Positions 8,557-19,139 are shown, counted from the first letter of the stretch. The stretch is DNA of 64,000 nt from Exiguobacterium artemiae 255-15 (GCF_000019905.1 NC_010556.1:2072001-2136000); one strand, 5' to 3'. Program-made: numbers and translations. Notes: generated from the sequence alone by a model not told the origin.

Positions 8557-9133
8557 CGGGTTTTCACTCGTTGAATTACTGGTCGCAATCGTCATTGCTG
8601 CGATTTTTAGTGCGGTCATCCTAACGGTGTTTATTTCGGGAACAAAAAGCTTTCAGGCAACCGGCATTATCAGTGAGTTGCGGAGTGAAGCCGACAGTTC
8701 GGTTGGTTTGATTTTAAATGAAATCACCGGGTTTGATGCTATTCGAATTGACGAACTCAATCAATTGTCATTTTATAAAAAAACACTGCCAAGTATTAGT
8801 CAATCAACAGGGCTGCTTGAACGGTCGGCCGGTTTTGTACCGTATAACGCCAATCAAGACCAAACAGACGAGACGGTCAATCCGATCACTTATACATTTG
8901 CTGAGCAACAAACCGAACAGACGACTTTGATTTATAAAGGACCGCCCGAAAGCATCAATGACCAGACACGCGTTGAAAAAACATTTACCCTATCGCGTCC
9001 GGAAACGGTCACGATTACCACAGGCGACCATCCAGGTGTCTATGTCATTCACGGCATCTTGACGATTACCTTAACCATCCGGTCCGTTGATCAAGAAGAA
9101 ACACAAACCCTGACGAGTACGATCGGCTTTTAA
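8519..9133 (+). CDS. Minor pilin / pseudopilin, PilW-like
   Basis: This 204-residue protein has a 14-residue leader ending SDG, then FSLVELLVAIVIAAIFSAVIL with Glu at position 5. The head is longer than that of the preceding protein, as in PilW-type minor pilins. The frame overlaps the upstream gene by 38 bp, with an AAAGGA site inside it. It is followed after 17 bp by the third gene. It should be a substrate of the prepilin peptidase encoded at 749-1507. Confidence 0.85.
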   Translation: MRRLIKVFHQRSDGFSLVELLVAIVIAAIFSAVILTVFISGTKSFQATGIISELRSEADSSVGLILNEITGFDAIRIDELNQLSFYKKTLPSISQSTGLLERSAGFVPYNANQDQTDETVNPITYTFAEQQTEQTTLIYKGPPESINDQTRVEKTFTLSRPETVTITTGDHPGVYVIHGILTITLTIRSVDQEETQTLTSTIGF

Positions 9134-9150
9134 GGGAGAAAGGACGACCT

Positions 9151-10719
9151 ATGCGAAAATCTGAAGAAGGTTACACCCTACTATTTGTATTAGTGACATT
9201 AACCGTTCTGTCCGTACTGGCGGTGGCGACAATCGGTATCAGTCTGCAATCCACCCGGTTGACGGAAATCCGGGGCACGAACATCGAAGTCGAATCAGCG
9301 ACACAAAATGAATTGAATCAAGCCATCGCTGCCCTGCAACAAATCGTTGCGACGACAGCCGGCACCAATCCCACCAGTTCTTCCACCGAATTATTTAAGG
9401 ATCCAACCAATCAAATCATTTTAAAGCTTGCGGCTTCCGCACCGAATGTCAAAATCGTCTTAAACGAGGCGGCCTCGAACATCCGGGTCAAGGCATTTGA
9501 TTTGACCGCAGAGGTCGAAGAAACAAAAGGCGATCAGCCGACAGTCCGGAAAACGTATTCGCAACGCGTTTATCTGTCTGCGATTCCAAGTTTTTTATAC
9601 TACATCTTAGGTTCGGACAATCAAGTGATTTTAAATGGCGCCCCGCGGATTCAGGGAAATATCTTTTCCCGGGAACCGTTGCAAGTATCAGCGTCACCTA
9701 ACTTTATCTACAATGGTGTTTCGGGGAAGTATACGGATAAAACGGCCCGTTCTTACATCGATGGTCAAGTCAAGGTATTCCAGCCAAAGGACCAAACGTT
9801 ATTGAGCTGTCGTGATTTTTTACCTTGTGATTCAAGTGTATTCGACTCGACCGTCAAAACGGACTTGTTGGCCACAAAAGACGCCTTGGTCCCGTTTGAT
9901 TTTGAATTCGCCTTAAACGATTTTTTAGATATTCCGAGTACCACGCCACTCGCCACGTTATCGAGTTACTTACGAGATCAACCGATCAAACAGGCTGTCT
10001 TATCAGGTCCATTTTTAAACGAACTAAGTACAGACAAACAACTGATTCGACCGGCACCAACAGAAAACAACACGGTGACCATTACCGACGACATCGTCAA
10101 AGCTTCCACTGAACCCCTTATCATCGACGGAAACTTGACGATTTCTTCCCTCAACCCCATCGATCGACCACTTGAAATCAAACGGCCGATGATTGTTCTC
10201 GGTAATTTACTGATCCGCGGTAACGTCAGCTTTGCGACGACGATGTTTTCGACGGGCTCGAGCCGCCTGGACGATGCGAACATTCAAGGAATTGCCAGTT
10301 CAGTCAGTCAGAATACCTTGATCCTTCTCAGCAAAGGAAGTTTGACGATTAACCGCGTCAATAAATTTTCAACACCAAAAACCGCAACACCCGATATGAG
10401 TGCTTTTTTATACAGCGATGATCCAAAGCTAAACCGAATCTATTCCGTTGGTTCGACGATGAACCTGCAAGGTGGAATCTTTACGAAAGGCAGTCTCGAA
10501 GTCAATGCCTACCGCGGAACGCTTGATTTACCGGAAAATAGTTTCCCGCAAGATGTAACAGCACTCGAGACCTTGATGAAGGCCAAGCAATCCGCTGATG
10601 CTGAAAAATCCCGTCTTCGTTTAACTTACGATGCGAGTGTTCTTCAAAATCCAACAGCGATGCTTCCGCTCAGCCGGGCCGTTCAACTCTATGTCGAGAC
10701 GCCGAAACGGCTTCCATGA
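9151..10719 (+). CDS. PilX-like minor pilin with long beta-helix-like passenger
   Basis: This 522-residue protein starts EEGYTLLFVLVTLTVLSVLAV, a type III-like N-terminal helix. The methylation-motif Glu at position 5 is replaced by a hydrophobic residue, as in GspK/PilX-type tip proteins. From about residue 150 it carries a very long extracellular region with repeated short beta motifs (for example LIIDGNLTISS, MIVLGNLLIRGN) resembling bactofilin or right-handed beta-helix rungs. The gene has a GGGAGAAAGG site and ends at a strong terminator. It probably caps the minor-pilin complex and may act as an adhesin, which is inference. Confidence 0.75.
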   Translation: MRKSEEGYTLLFVLVTLTVLSVLAVATIGISLQSTRLTEIRGTNIEVESATQNELNQAIAALQQIVATTAGTNPTSSSTELFKDPTNQIILKLAASAPNVKIVLNEAASNIRVKAFDLTAEVEETKGDQPTVRKTYSQRVYLSAIPSFLYYILGSDNQVILNGAPRIQGNIFSREPLQVSASPNFIYNGVSGKYTDKTARSYIDGQVKVFQPKDQTLLSCRDFLPCDSSVFDSTVKTDLLATKDALVPFDFEFALNDFLDIPSTTPLATLSSYLRDQPIKQAVLSGPFLNELSTDKQLIRPAPTENNTVTITDDIVKASTEPLIIDGNLTISSLNPIDRPLEIKRPMIVLGNLLIRGNVSFATTMFSTGSSRLDDANIQGIASSVSQNTLILLSKGSLTINRVNKFSTPKTATPDMSAFLYSDDPKLNRIYSVGSTMNLQGGIFTKGSLEVNAYRGTLDLPENSFPQDVTALETLMKAKQSADAEKSRLRLTYDASVLQNPTAMLPLSRAVQLYVETPKRLP

Positions 10720-10724
10720 CAAAC

Positions 10725-10763
10725 AAAAACACGACACCCGTCAACAGCGGATGTCGTGTTTTT
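10725..10763. terminator. Bidirectional terminator between converging operons
   Basis: AAAAACACGACA-x-CCG pairs with the matching arm at 10748-10763 and has T-rich ends on both strands. It serves the minor-pilin operon (plus) and the ankyrin gene (minus). Confidence 0.85.
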
Positions 10764-10766
10764 CAG

Positions 10767-11456
10767 TTACTCAAAAGATGCTGCACCATACGTTTCAGCC
10801 AGTTGTTTCACTTGTTTACGTGTTGCTGAGGCGCCGCTTTTTTCTAACACTTGATAAAGGTCTTTCCGGTTTTGTTTGACGGTCTCGTAAATCGGGCGAT
10901 CTTTCCCTTTGTCCGGCGAAGCACCCGCTGCCAGTAACAGCTCCATCGCTTCTTGGTTTTGATCGACGGTTGCATAATATAGTGGGGTATGACCGGATCG
11001 ATCCTGCTGGTTCAATTCGCGTTTCGTTGCTTGTTTGACGAGTAACGCGTAGGCATCGACCGAACGATTGACACTTGTTGCGACATGTAACACATTTTGT
11101 CGTTCCTTGTTCACTTGTCGGACGGACGCGCCTGCTTGCAACCAATCCGCTACGACATTCGTCGGAGCAAACTGTGCGACATAAAACCAATTGGTTTGAT
11201 TTTTAGCACTTGTCCGGTCCAACAGGACGAGTGCTTTGTCGTACTCGAGTGTTTCTTGAAACTGCCGGATATACCGGTTTCGTTCTTTTGTCGATAAATT
11301 GACAGCTTCTGCTGCTTGTTGCAACTTATTGGCATCACTTGCCTTGAGGCTTGCTTCAAAGGTTTGTTGATTTCGATAATCGATTAACAGATACGTCGTT
11401 CCTCCGATTCCAATCAAGAACAGGAGAACGACGATCATGATTTTTTTTCGTGTCAC
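10767..11456 (-). CDS. Membrane-anchored ankyrin-repeat protein
   Basis: This 229-residue protein has one N-terminal transmembrane helix (about residues 5-25). A helical region and about three ankyrin repeats follow (for example NVLHVATSVNRSVDAYALLV and HTPLYYATVDQNQEAMELLL). The orientation suggests the repeats lie outside the membrane. Ankyrin repeats bind proteins, and the partner is unknown. It begins 15 bp after the large secreted-protein gene, so the two are likely co-transcribed and may work together. Confidence 0.8.
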   Translation of the reverse strand: MTRKKIMIVVLLFLIGIGGTTYLLIDYRNQQTFEASLKASDANKLQQAAEAVNLSTKERNRYIRQFQETLEYDKALVLLDRTSAKNQTNWFYVAQFAPTNVVADWLQAGASVRQVNKERQNVLHVATSVNRSVDAYALLVKQATKRELNQQDRSGHTPLYYATVDQNQEAMELLLAAGASPDKGKDRPIYETVKQNRKDLYQVLEKSGASATRKQVKQLAETYGAASFE

Positions 11457-11471
11457 GTCGTTGGCTCCTCT

Positions 11472-14400
11472 TTAATACACATCCGTATCACTTTCTCCCG
11501 CCGATTCCTCAGATGAAATCGTGACTTTAAACGTTGTCGTCAACGGTTGCTTTTCTTTTTCTCCGTCTTTCAATACTTCAAAAACAGTCTTGTCTTCTTT
11601 TAAGGCAGTGACCTTGACGCGGGCAACACCCGGACGAAGTGCCTTCAGCGTCTGAGCAGTCGCATCCGTCTTGACGTATTCTTTTCCTTGCAAGACTTCG
11701 AGACGATAGAAACGTTCCGTCGTCGTAACGGGTAGCCAATTGAGAAGCGGGCGTTTTTGATCATCTTGTAATGTCATCGTCAAATCATTCGCCGTCAATG
11801 TCAGTGGATTTTCACGCACATTGATTTTAGTGATCGCTTGCGTATCTGGGAAATCTTTTAACTGTAACAGTACATCAATCGGACCGTTTGGAGTCCCGGT
11901 CAATCCTTTGACGGTGTATCCGGTACCGGCCGCAGTCAGTTCAATGGCATCACTGATTTTAGAAAGAACAAACGGTAAACGGATATCCGGTGAAAATGTT
12001 GCCGTCACATCCTTTGTCGTCCCGACCCATAGTTCCAAGTTGCTTGGATTCACAGTTAGTTCCGGAACCTTGACTTCGATCGTATAGACTTGTGATTGCG
12101 CCAAGTAGGTCGTTGCGCCTGCAGTTGCTGGCACGACCGCTTGAACGGTCAGCATACCGGGTTTAATGCCCGTTAAGCTCAACGTATCGGTGTCTTTTCC
12201 TTTTGATTCAACAAATCCAGGATTCGTCACGATCCATTTGATTGGGGCATCTGTTCCGGACAACATGATGGCATCCCCTGTCATCGCTTTCGTTTGCCCC
12301 ACGTACAACACATTTGGCACATCACGGACAATCAATCCGCCAAATACATCATTGATGGTCAATTTGGATGTTGCGACAAGTTCTTTGCCATTTGCGACAG
12401 GTACAATCAATTTGATATCCGTCGTACCGATTTTTTTCGGTACAATGATTCCCTCTTGGTTGATCGTCGCAATACTCGTATCTGCAATCGACCATTTCAA
12501 CGTCCCGTATTGACTGCCTGCCGGATTGATGTCAGGCAAGACTTTATAAGACGGGGTATTGATATCGATACGGACTGATGGGATTTTGGCTTCTGTCGCA
12601 TAACGTGTCGACAGTGCATACCCTAACGTCGGAAAAGCTTGCGCATCATTTGCAACGGACTTTGATTTATCGACTCCATTTTTCTTATCACGGTAGACCG
12701 TTTTCGTTGAAGTCATCGAATTATCTTTTTTATCAAACAGATGAACACCGGCTGCATCTTTTGCCCGGACCTTTACGGTAAAGGTCAGCTCAGATGGTTT
12801 GGCAATCCACAATCCTTTTTGAACACCTGCAATTGCTTCATCATATTCGATATCCGGCACGTTCCCTGTCAACTTTTGATTGACGATCTTCACGTTACCG
12901 AGCCCTGTCGCTGAGATCACCTCGACATTCCCTGGGAAATCTTCACTGAATAGGATATCTTCCATCGTGACAGAGAATTGACCCATGATATATCCATTAT
13001 TTCCGATGGCATCTTTTTGAAGCATCGGACTCGTTTTGACGGTATAGGTGATGTCTGCTGTTTCCCCTTGTGGAATCGTCGCCGGATCAATCGAACGTGA
13101 CAACGTAAACGGAGATGAGGCGGACGGCTGAACGACTTGAATCGTCCGTGTTTCAATCGTCTTCGCGCCACGTTGATCTTCCGCTTCAATCCGAATTACT
13201 GCTGACGTCTTACCAGCTAATTTCCCGGTAAACGTCTCACTGACAAAGGAATTGTTTTTCAATTTATCATTCTCATACACTTTTTCATTGTCGATATAAA
13301 TACGTGTTTTTAATTCACGGTCCCGTAAGTCATAGTCGTTCACTTTGTATGAGATAGTGAGTGGTTCGTTGTCTAAATAACTCGCCTGATTTTCCGGCAA
13401 AATATTTTTCAGAAGCGGTTTGTGGTTGGCACCAATGAAAGCACGGTACATCGTGTTCGAGAACAACTCTTTTTCCTGTTGCTGGTTGAAGGTCGAAGTA
13501 TGTCCCGCTCCGGAATAGGTGACATTCCCTTTTGTATACATATAATAATGATTTCGGGCATCACCGATCGTACGTCCAGCATCCTGATTTGTCGAAGCAA
13601 GGTTATTTTCACGAATGTTATACCATGGAATCAAGTCCGGTTGTTCTAAGTCCAAACCAAAATATTGGTTGTGGGTCGTCGCAATCTGAACACTATTACC
13701 TAACGTAAAGGGATACGACGTCATGACACCATCGTTTTGTTTAACAGCTTGACCTGACGTCCGTGGTGCTGCGTATCCCATGTTGGTAAAGTTTTTCTGT
13801 CCGGCGAGTCCGGCAAACTTCTTCTCCCAAAACAGTTCAGGACTTGCTGATTGATTCGGTCTAAAAATCGTATCGTGGGACAACATCAGACCTTGTCCCG
13901 TGTTCGTAAACCCAAGGATCGCGTTCGATGCAGCGTCACTCAAAGATGCGGCACCATAAGAATCTTGAAAACCAAAAATCAACATATCGTAAGCCGTATT
14001 TAAATTCTTAGTCGAATACGTTTGATTAAATGTGTCTGCAGTGATGACTTCGACATTAAAGTCATAAAATCCATCCTGCTTCAGTAACGTTCCAGTATTC
14101 ATAAATCCATTGATGGATCCGGTCGTTCCTGTCCGTGTCACTTGAAGAATTTTTGCTTCCGCAACCTGATCCTTCATCAAAAAACTGCCGGTTTTGTAGT
14201 CCCTCAAGTCATCACTGCTTGAGACACGAATCATCCAATTCCGTGGACCGGTATAACTTGGCGCGTCAAAAGTATAGCTTAGTGTACCCGTTTTCCCTGC
14301 CGGTTTTTCATCGACTTTTTCCGACTCTTCAAATTGATCATTGCTGTCGAAATCAATGTACAGTCGAACAAGTTGATTCGTATTTTCAGCGCTCGTCGTG

Positions 14401-15053
14401 TACGTAAAATCAATCGGGACGTTCGGAACGGCTGTCGTTCCTTTATCGACGCCCGTCAAAGCCGTTCCTTTTTGCTGAACAGATACGCCTTCCAAACGAG
14501 GGCGGACGACCTTTTGCAGTTTCAATCTTGAAATGACGATAGAAAGATCCGTATACACCGGTGTCTCTTTAAAAATTGCCGTAAAGTTACTCGACGAATG
14601 CGTCAGAACATCTTGGTGCAAAAAGACAGGTAGTCCTTTTTTGACATATGCATTTTGAATCTCGTTTGCTTTCAGCTTTGTAATATCATTTTCAACCTTG
14701 TTCGTATTATGATTTTTTTTCGTATCTGAAACAGTCATCGAATAACGGTCTGTTCCCGAAAAAGCTGACGGATCAAAAACAATCGCATCAAATGCTCCAT
14801 CAAGCGGGAAACGCGACGCATTCAGTTCCTTGACTGTCATCATCTTAATCTCGTACCGGCTCGTATCCAGTCCTGTCAACATGGATGTGATGACAGTATT
14901 CGGATCAATCCGATTTGTTGCTGACCAGGCATCTCGGATTTCTAAAATCTTAAACTTTTCTCCGGCTGCAGCCTTTGTATGTGGTGGTTGTATATACGTA
15001 ATACTGGTAAAAATCAACAGACTGACTAAAAACAGACGTACCCAACGTTGCAT
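11472..15053 (-). CDS. Large secreted protein with Ig-like (Big-2-type) modules
   Basis: This protein of about 1193 residues has a Sec signal peptide (hydrophobic core SLLIFTSITYI, likely cleavage after TKAAA). The N-terminal region, about 500 residues, resembles DUF5057-type proteins of Firmicutes pilus loci (KILEIRDAW, repeated at KILQVTRTG). Several beta-sandwich/Ig-like modules follow, including Big-2-like segments in the last 400 residues (for example TSKLTINDVF, VTATFSPD). No LPXTG motif or transmembrane anchor is visible at the C-terminus. The third codon ATG is better spaced from GAGGAG than the first. It is probably an adhesin or pilus-associated surface protein. The domain name is from memory and moderate. 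Confidence 0.7.
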   Translation of the reverse strand: MQRWVRLFLVSLLIFTSITYIQPPHTKAAAGEKFKILEIRDAWSATNRIDPNTVITSMLTGLDTSRYEIKMMTVKELNASRFPLDGAFDAIVFDPSAFSGTDRYSMTVSDTKKNHNTNKVENDITKLKANEIQNAYVKKGLPVFLHQDVLTHSSSNFTAIFKETPVYTDLSIVISRLKLQKVVRPRLEGVSVQQKGTALTGVDKGTTAVPNVPIDFTYTTSAENTNQLVRLYIDFDSNDQFEESEKVDEKPAGKTGTLSYTFDAPSYTGPRNWMIRVSSSDDLRDYKTGSFLMKDQVAEAKILQVTRTGTTGSINGFMNTGTLLKQDGFYDFNVEVITADTFNQTYSTKNLNTAYDMLIFGFQDSYGAASLSDAASNAILGFTNTGQGLMLSHDTIFRPNQSASPELFWEKKFAGLAGQKNFTNMGYAAPRTSGQAVKQNDGVMTSYPFTLGNSVQIATTHNQYFGLDLEQPDLIPWYNIRENNLASTNQDAGRTIGDARNHYYMYTKGNVTYSGAGHTSTFNQQQEKELFSNTMYRAFIGANHKPLLKNILPENQASYLDNEPLTISYKVNDYDLRDRELKTRIYIDNEKVYENDKLKNNSFVSETFTGKLAGKTSAVIRIEAEDQRGAKTIETRTIQVVQPSASSPFTLSRSIDPATIPQGETADITYTVKTSPMLQKDAIGNNGYIMGQFSVTMEDILFSEDFPGNVEVISATGLGNVKIVNQKLTGNVPDIEYDEAIAGVQKGLWIAKPSELTFTVKVRAKDAAGVHLFDKKDNSMTSTKTVYRDKKNGVDKSKSVANDAQAFPTLGYALSTRYATEAKIPSVRIDINTPSYKVLPDINPAGSQYGTLKWSIADTSIATINQEGIIVPKKIGTTDIKLIVPVANGKELVATSKLTINDVFGGLIVRDVPNVLYVGQTKAMTGDAIMLSGTDAPIKWIVTNPGFVESKGKDTDTLSLTGIKPGMLTVQAVVPATAGATTYLAQSQVYTIEVKVPELTVNPSNLELWVGTTKDVTATFSPDIRLPFVLSKISDAIELTAAGTGYTVKGLTGTPNGPIDVLLQLKDFPDTQAITKINVRENPLTLTANDLTMTLQDDQKRPLLNWLPVTTTERFYRLEVLQGKEYVKTDATAQTLKALRPGVARVKVTALKEDKTVFEVLKDGEKEKQPLTTTFKVTISSEESAGESDTDVY

Positions 15054-15091
15054 CTCCATCGTCTCCTCGTCGTAAGATCATAAAATCTAGG

Positions 15092-15119
15092 ACTATATTA
15101 CCCCACCATTAGTATACAA
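15092..15119 (-). promoter_or_regulatory. Candidate promoter for the large secreted protein
   Basis: TTGTAT (15114-15119), 16-bp spacer, TATAGT (15092-15097) on the minus strand, directly after the folC stop. The -35 is only a partial match. Confidence 0.45.
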
Positions 15120-15125
15120 GTTCTT

Positions 15126-16376
15126 TCAGTGTTTCCCCTTTTTTGTAAAAGACTGTGCCTTAAGTAATGTGCGAACCGTGCTGATGAAATAAAGGGAACC
15201 CGTGACAATAAGTGTCTTGTCAGCCGTATCCACTTCCTTGAAAAAGCTGTTGAGTTCCATCGCCTTCGCTCCGTCCATCTCCAATTCTTCCAGTGTTCGC
15301 GCCCTTGGAAAATCAAACGTCGTCTCGTAAATATCCGGTGTCACTTCCCGTAACTGCCTGAGCATCGCTTTGCGGTCCTTGTCCCGTAAGATCGAACAGA
15401 GGACGACGACCGGTTTTGACTCTTCCTTCAAACGTTCGACAAGTGCCGTCACCCCTTCCGGATTATGGGCACCGTCCAAAATGATCCTCGGCTTACGGGA
15501 GATGATTTCAAACCGACCCGGATGCGTTGCATTCCGCAGTCCACGCCGGATTGCGGTCTTCGACCATCCCAGTTGTTTGGCACAGACGACGGCATTGGCC
15601 GCGTTGTGGACTTGATGCATCCCTTCCAGTCCAAGCCGTGTCTCGGGAATGCCTTCATAGGTTGCCCACGTGCCTGTTGCACTGAGCCGGTAATCGCGAA
15701 TCACTTCCTGACTCCAGGACAGACTCGCTTGCCGATCGCCACAATAGGCCATCAACGGTACCGTCAATTCTTCCTGCAGTTTCCCGGCAATGACTCGTGT
15801 GCCTTGTTTGATGATCCCGAATTTCTGTAGGGCGATCTCTTGAAGCGTATCTCCGAGGATAGCCTGATGGTCGTGCCCAATCGAAGTAATAATGGCGGCT
15901 TTCGGTTGCTTCAGGACATTCGTCGAATCGTACAAACCACCGAGTCCGACTTCATAAATCACAAAATCAGGACGAATTTGATAAAAATGATAAAAAGCGA
16001 GCACCGTTAAGGCTTCAAATTCCGTCAATGCCCCAATTACCGGTTCTAATTTCAGGATTGCAGCTTGAACCACATTAGCCGCCTCGACCAGATCCGCTTC
16101 ACTGATTGGTACACCGTTCAACATGATCCGTTCCTCGAACTGAATGATATACGGTGACGTAAAGGTTCCGACTTGCAATCCTTCGGCTACACCCATCTCC
16201 CGCAAAAAAGCGACCGTTGATCCCTTTCCGTTTGTTCCCGCGACATGAATCGTCGGAATCGCATCCGGATCAATCATAAGTTCCGCCAGTAATGCTTCCA
16301 TCCGACTCAGTCCCGGTTTGATGCCAAATGCCAGTAACGCCGATAACCATTCCAACACATCTTCTCGTGTTCTCAC
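15126..16376 (-). CDS. folC: Folylpolyglutamate synthase / dihydrofolate synthase
   Basis: This 416-residue Mur-ligase-fold enzyme adds glutamate to dihydropteroate and folates in the cytoplasm. The ATP P-loop reads HVAGTNGKGST (about residues 43-53). The Mur-type EVGLGG motif and the C-terminal DGAHNPEG motif are present. Translation starts at GTG with a GGAGTG site. It follows valS across a terminator, the same order as in Bacillus, so it is expressed mainly by read-through or a local start. Confidence 0.96.
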   Translation of the reverse strand: MRTREDVLEWLSALLAFGIKPGLSRMEALLAELMIDPDAIPTIHVAGTNGKGSTVAFLREMGVAEGLQVGTFTSPYIIQFEERIMLNGVPISEADLVEAANVVQAAILKLEPVIGALTEFEALTVLAFYHFYQIRPDFVIYEVGLGGLYDSTNVLKQPKAAIITSIGHDHQAILGDTLQEIALQKFGIIKQGTRVIAGKLQEELTVPLMAYCGDRQASLSWSQEVIRDYRLSATGTWATYEGIPETRLGLEGMHQVHNAANAVVCAKQLGWSKTAIRRGLRNATHPGRFEIISRKPRIILDGAHNPEGVTALVERLKEESKPVVVLCSILRDKDRKAMLRQLREVTPDIYETTFDFPRARTLEELEMDGAKAMELNSFFKEVDTADKTLIVTGSLYFISTVRTLLKAQSFTKKGKH

Positions 16377-16393
16377 GCTTGGTTCACTCCTTC

Positions 16394-16424
16394 AAAAAAA
16401 GTGACTCAAGAAAACTTGAGCCAC
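16394..16424 (-). terminator. valS terminator
   Basis: GTGGCTCAAG-TTTT-CTTGAGTCAC hairpin followed by seven T on the minus strand, just after the valS stop and ending next to the folC ribosome site. Confidence 0.85.
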
Positions 16425-16432
16425 TGTTAAGA

Positions 16433-19069
16433 TTATTTTGCGAGTTCGCTGATTCGGACTTCAACTGCCGCCCGCTTCTCTTTATAGTCTTGTGCTTTTG
16501 CTTGTTCTTCTTCAATGACATGTGCCGGTGCTTTCCCGACAAATCCCGGGTTGTTGAGTTTTTTCTCGACCCGTTCGACTTCTTTTGTATACTTGACGAG
16601 TTCTTTGTTCAGACGAGCGATTTCTTCTTCGATGTTGATCAAGTCAGCAAGTGGAATGAACAATTCTGCTCCCGTCACGATGGCACTCATCGCCTTTTCC
16701 GGTGCTGTCATATTGCGTTCAACGAGCAATTCTGACGCATTCGTGAACTTTTTCAAGTACGACAGATTTGTTTCTAAATCATGCTGGACTTGATCGTCAC
16801 TCGTTGCAATCATCAACTGAATTTGTTTCGACATCGGTGCGTTGACTTCAGCCCGGATGTTCCGGACTGAACGGATGACGTTCTGAACGGCTTCAAATGC
16901 CGGAACAGCTTTTGGGAAATCCAGTGAATCGTTCCGTGTCGGCCAAGCGGCACGTGTAACTGTTTCGCCTTCGTGCGGTAAGTGCTGCCAGATTTCTTCC
17001 GTGATGAACGGCATGAACGGATGCATCAGACGCATGATTTGATCAAGCGTATAGGCAAGAATCGAACGTGTCGTCAATTTCGCTGCTTCGTCCTCACCGT
17101 TTAACGGCAACTTCGCCATCTCGATGTACCAGTTACAGAAGTCTTCCCAGATGAAGTGATACAGAACGCGACCTGCTTCACCAAACTCATATTTGTCTGA
17201 CAGACGCGTCACATCATCAATCGTCGTGTTCAGACGTGTCAGAATCCATTGATCGGCAAGTGATTTCTCACCGGACAGATCAATTTGCTCATGCGTCAGT
17301 CTATCCATGTTCATCAAGGCAAAGCGGCTCGCGTTCCACAATTTGTTCGAGAAGTTCCATGTCGCTTCGATTTTCTCCCAGTAGAAACGTAAATCGTTTC
17401 CTGGTGTTGAACCGGTCGTTAAGAACCAGCGCAGCGAATCCGCACCGTATTTCTCGATGACATCCATCGGATCAATCCCGTTACCGAGTGATTTCGACAT
17501 TTTCCGTCCCTCGGAGTCACGGATCAAGCCGTGAATCAAGACATCATTGAATGGACGTTCGCCTGTGAATTCATACGATTGGAAGATCATCCGTGAGACC
17601 CAGAAAGCGATGATATCGTAACCCGTTACGAGTGTTGACGTCGGGAAGTACTTCTGATAATCAGCTGCACCTTCGTTTGGCCAGCCCATCGTCGAGAACG
17701 GCCAAAGGGCGGATGAGAACCATGTATCAAGCACATCATTGTCCTGTTCCCAGTTTTCGAGATCAGCCGGAGCTTCTTTGCCGACGTAGACTTCGCCCGT
17801 TTCTTTGTGGTACCAGGCCGGAATCCGGTGACCCCACCAAAGCTGACGGCTGACACACCAGTCACGGATGTTTTCCATCCAGCGGACATATGTGTTTTCG
17901 AAACGTTGCGGAATAAAGTTGATTTTGTCTTCCCCTTGTTGCTCTTGTAATGCTTTTTCAGCGAGCGGTTCCATTTTAACAAACCATTGGAGCGACAAGT
18001 ACGGCTCGACAATCGCGTCCGACCGTTCCGAGTGACCGACGGAATGCAGATGCGGTTCGACTTTGATCAGGACACCTGATTCTTTCAGATCTTCGACAAT
18101 CTGCTTACGGCATTCGAAACGATCCATGCCTTCATATTTGCCGGCATTTTCGTTCATCGTGCCGTCTTCGTTCATGACGAGGACACGCGGTAAATCATGA
18201 CGGTTTCCAACTTCAAAGTCGTTCGGGTCGTGGGCCGGCGTGATTTTAACGACACCTGTCCCAAACTCCATATCAACGTACTCATCGGCAACAATCGGGA
18301 TTTCCCGGCCGACGATTGGTAACGTGATTGTTTTTCCGACGAGGTGTTCATAACGCTCATCTTTCGGATTGACGGCAATCGCTGTATCGCCGAGCATCGT
18401 TTCCGGACGCGTCGTCGCCAGTTCGACGTGACCGCTTCCGTCCGTCAACGGATAACTGAAGTGATAGAAAGCACCTTCGATGTCTTTATAAATGACCTCG
18501 ATATCCGAGATGGCTGTTTTCGTCGCCGGATCCCAGTTAACGATGTATTCACCACGGTAGATCAAGCCTTTTTCATACAATTTAACGAACACTTCTTGAA
18601 CCGCTTCCGACAAACCTTCATCGAGTGTAAACCGTTCCCGTGAATAATCGAGTCCGAGTCCGAGTTTCGACCATTGCTCGCGGATTGTTGAAGCATATTC
18701 TTCTTTCCATGCCCATGATTGTTCAAGGAACTTCTCACGTCCCATTTCAAGACGTGACTTTCCTTCCGCCCGGAGCTTCTGTTCGACTTTGGCTTGCGTC
18801 GCGATTCCGGCGTGGTCCATTCCCGGCAGGTACAAGACGTCGAAACCTTGCATCCGTTTCATCCGTGTCAGCATATCCTGAAGTGTTGTATCCCAGGCAT
18901 GACCGAGGTGTAATTTCCCGGTGACGTTCGGTGGCGGGATGACGATCGTATACGGTGCTTTTTCCGGATCCTGATCGGCTTTGAAGTATTCCCCTTTCAT
19001 CCAAAAGTCGTACCATTTTTCTTCCGTTGCCTGCGGATCATATTTTGTTGGCATTGATAATTCCTGCAT
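16433..19069 (-). CDS. valS: Valyl-tRNA synthetase
   Basis: This 878-residue class I synthetase charges tRNA-Val. The HIGH-type motif is in [13 protein letters not shown] near residue 50 and KMSKS in [12 protein letters not shown] near residue 525. An editing domain lies between them, an anticodon-binding domain follows, and a C-terminal coiled coil closes the protein, the usual length and layout. The ATG at 19069 has a GGAG site 8-9 bp upstream. Expression is under the T-box leader upstream, so it responds to uncharged tRNA-Val. Confidence 0.97.
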   Translation of the reverse strand: MQELSMPTKYDPQATEEKWYDFWMKGEYFKADQDPEKAPYTIVIPPPNVTGKLHLGHAWDTTLQDMLTRMKRMQGFDVLYLPGMDHAGIATQAKVEQKLRAEGKSRLEMGREKFLEQSWAWKEEYASTIREQWSKLGLGLDYSRERFTLDEGLSEAVQEVFVKLYEKGLIYRGEYIVNWDPATKTAISDIEVIYKDIEGAFYHFSYPLTDGSGHVELATTRPETMLGDTAIAVNPKDERYEHLVGKTITLPIVGREIPIVADEYVDMEFGTGVVKITPAHDPNDFEVGNRHDLPRVLVMNEDGTMNENAGKYEGMDRFECRKQIVEDLKESGVLIKVEPHLHSVGHSERSDAIVEPYLSLQWFVKMEPLAEKALQEQQGEDKINFIPQRFENTYVRWMENIRDWCVSRQLWWGHRIPAWYHKETGEVYVGKEAPADLENWEQDNDVLDTWFSSALWPFSTMGWPNEGAADYQKYFPTSTLVTGYDIIAFWVSRMIFQSYEFTGERPFNDVLIHGLIRDSEGRKMSKSLGNGIDPMDVIEKYGADSLRWFLTTGSTPGNDLRFYWEKIEATWNFSNKLWNASRFALMNMDRLTHEQIDLSGEKSLADQWILTRLNTTIDDVTRLSDKYEFGEAGRVLYHFIWEDFCNWYIEMAKLPLNGEDEAAKLTTRSILAYTLDQIMRLMHPFMPFITEEIWQHLPHEGETVTRAAWPTRNDSLDFPKAVPAFEAVQNVIRSVRNIRAEVNAPMSKQIQLMIATSDDQVQHDLETNLSYLKKFTNASELLVERNMTAPEKAMSAIVTGAELFIPLADLINIEEEIARLNKELVKYTKEVERVEKKLNNPGFVGKAPAHVIEEEQAKAQDYKEKRAAVEVRISELAK

Positions 19070-19094
19070 CTGAATCGCTCCTTTAATCCATAAT

Positions 19095-19139
19095 AAAAAC
19101 GGCTTCTCTCGTCCTCATCTAAGGACGAAAGAAGCCGTT
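19095..19139 (-). terminator. T-box regulatory terminator
   Basis: Arms AACGGCTTCT...CGTCC and GGACGAGAGAAGCCGTT followed by TTTTATT on the minus strand. The 5' arm lies just after the T-box sequence, so antiterminator and terminator are mutually exclusive. Confidence 0.9.
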
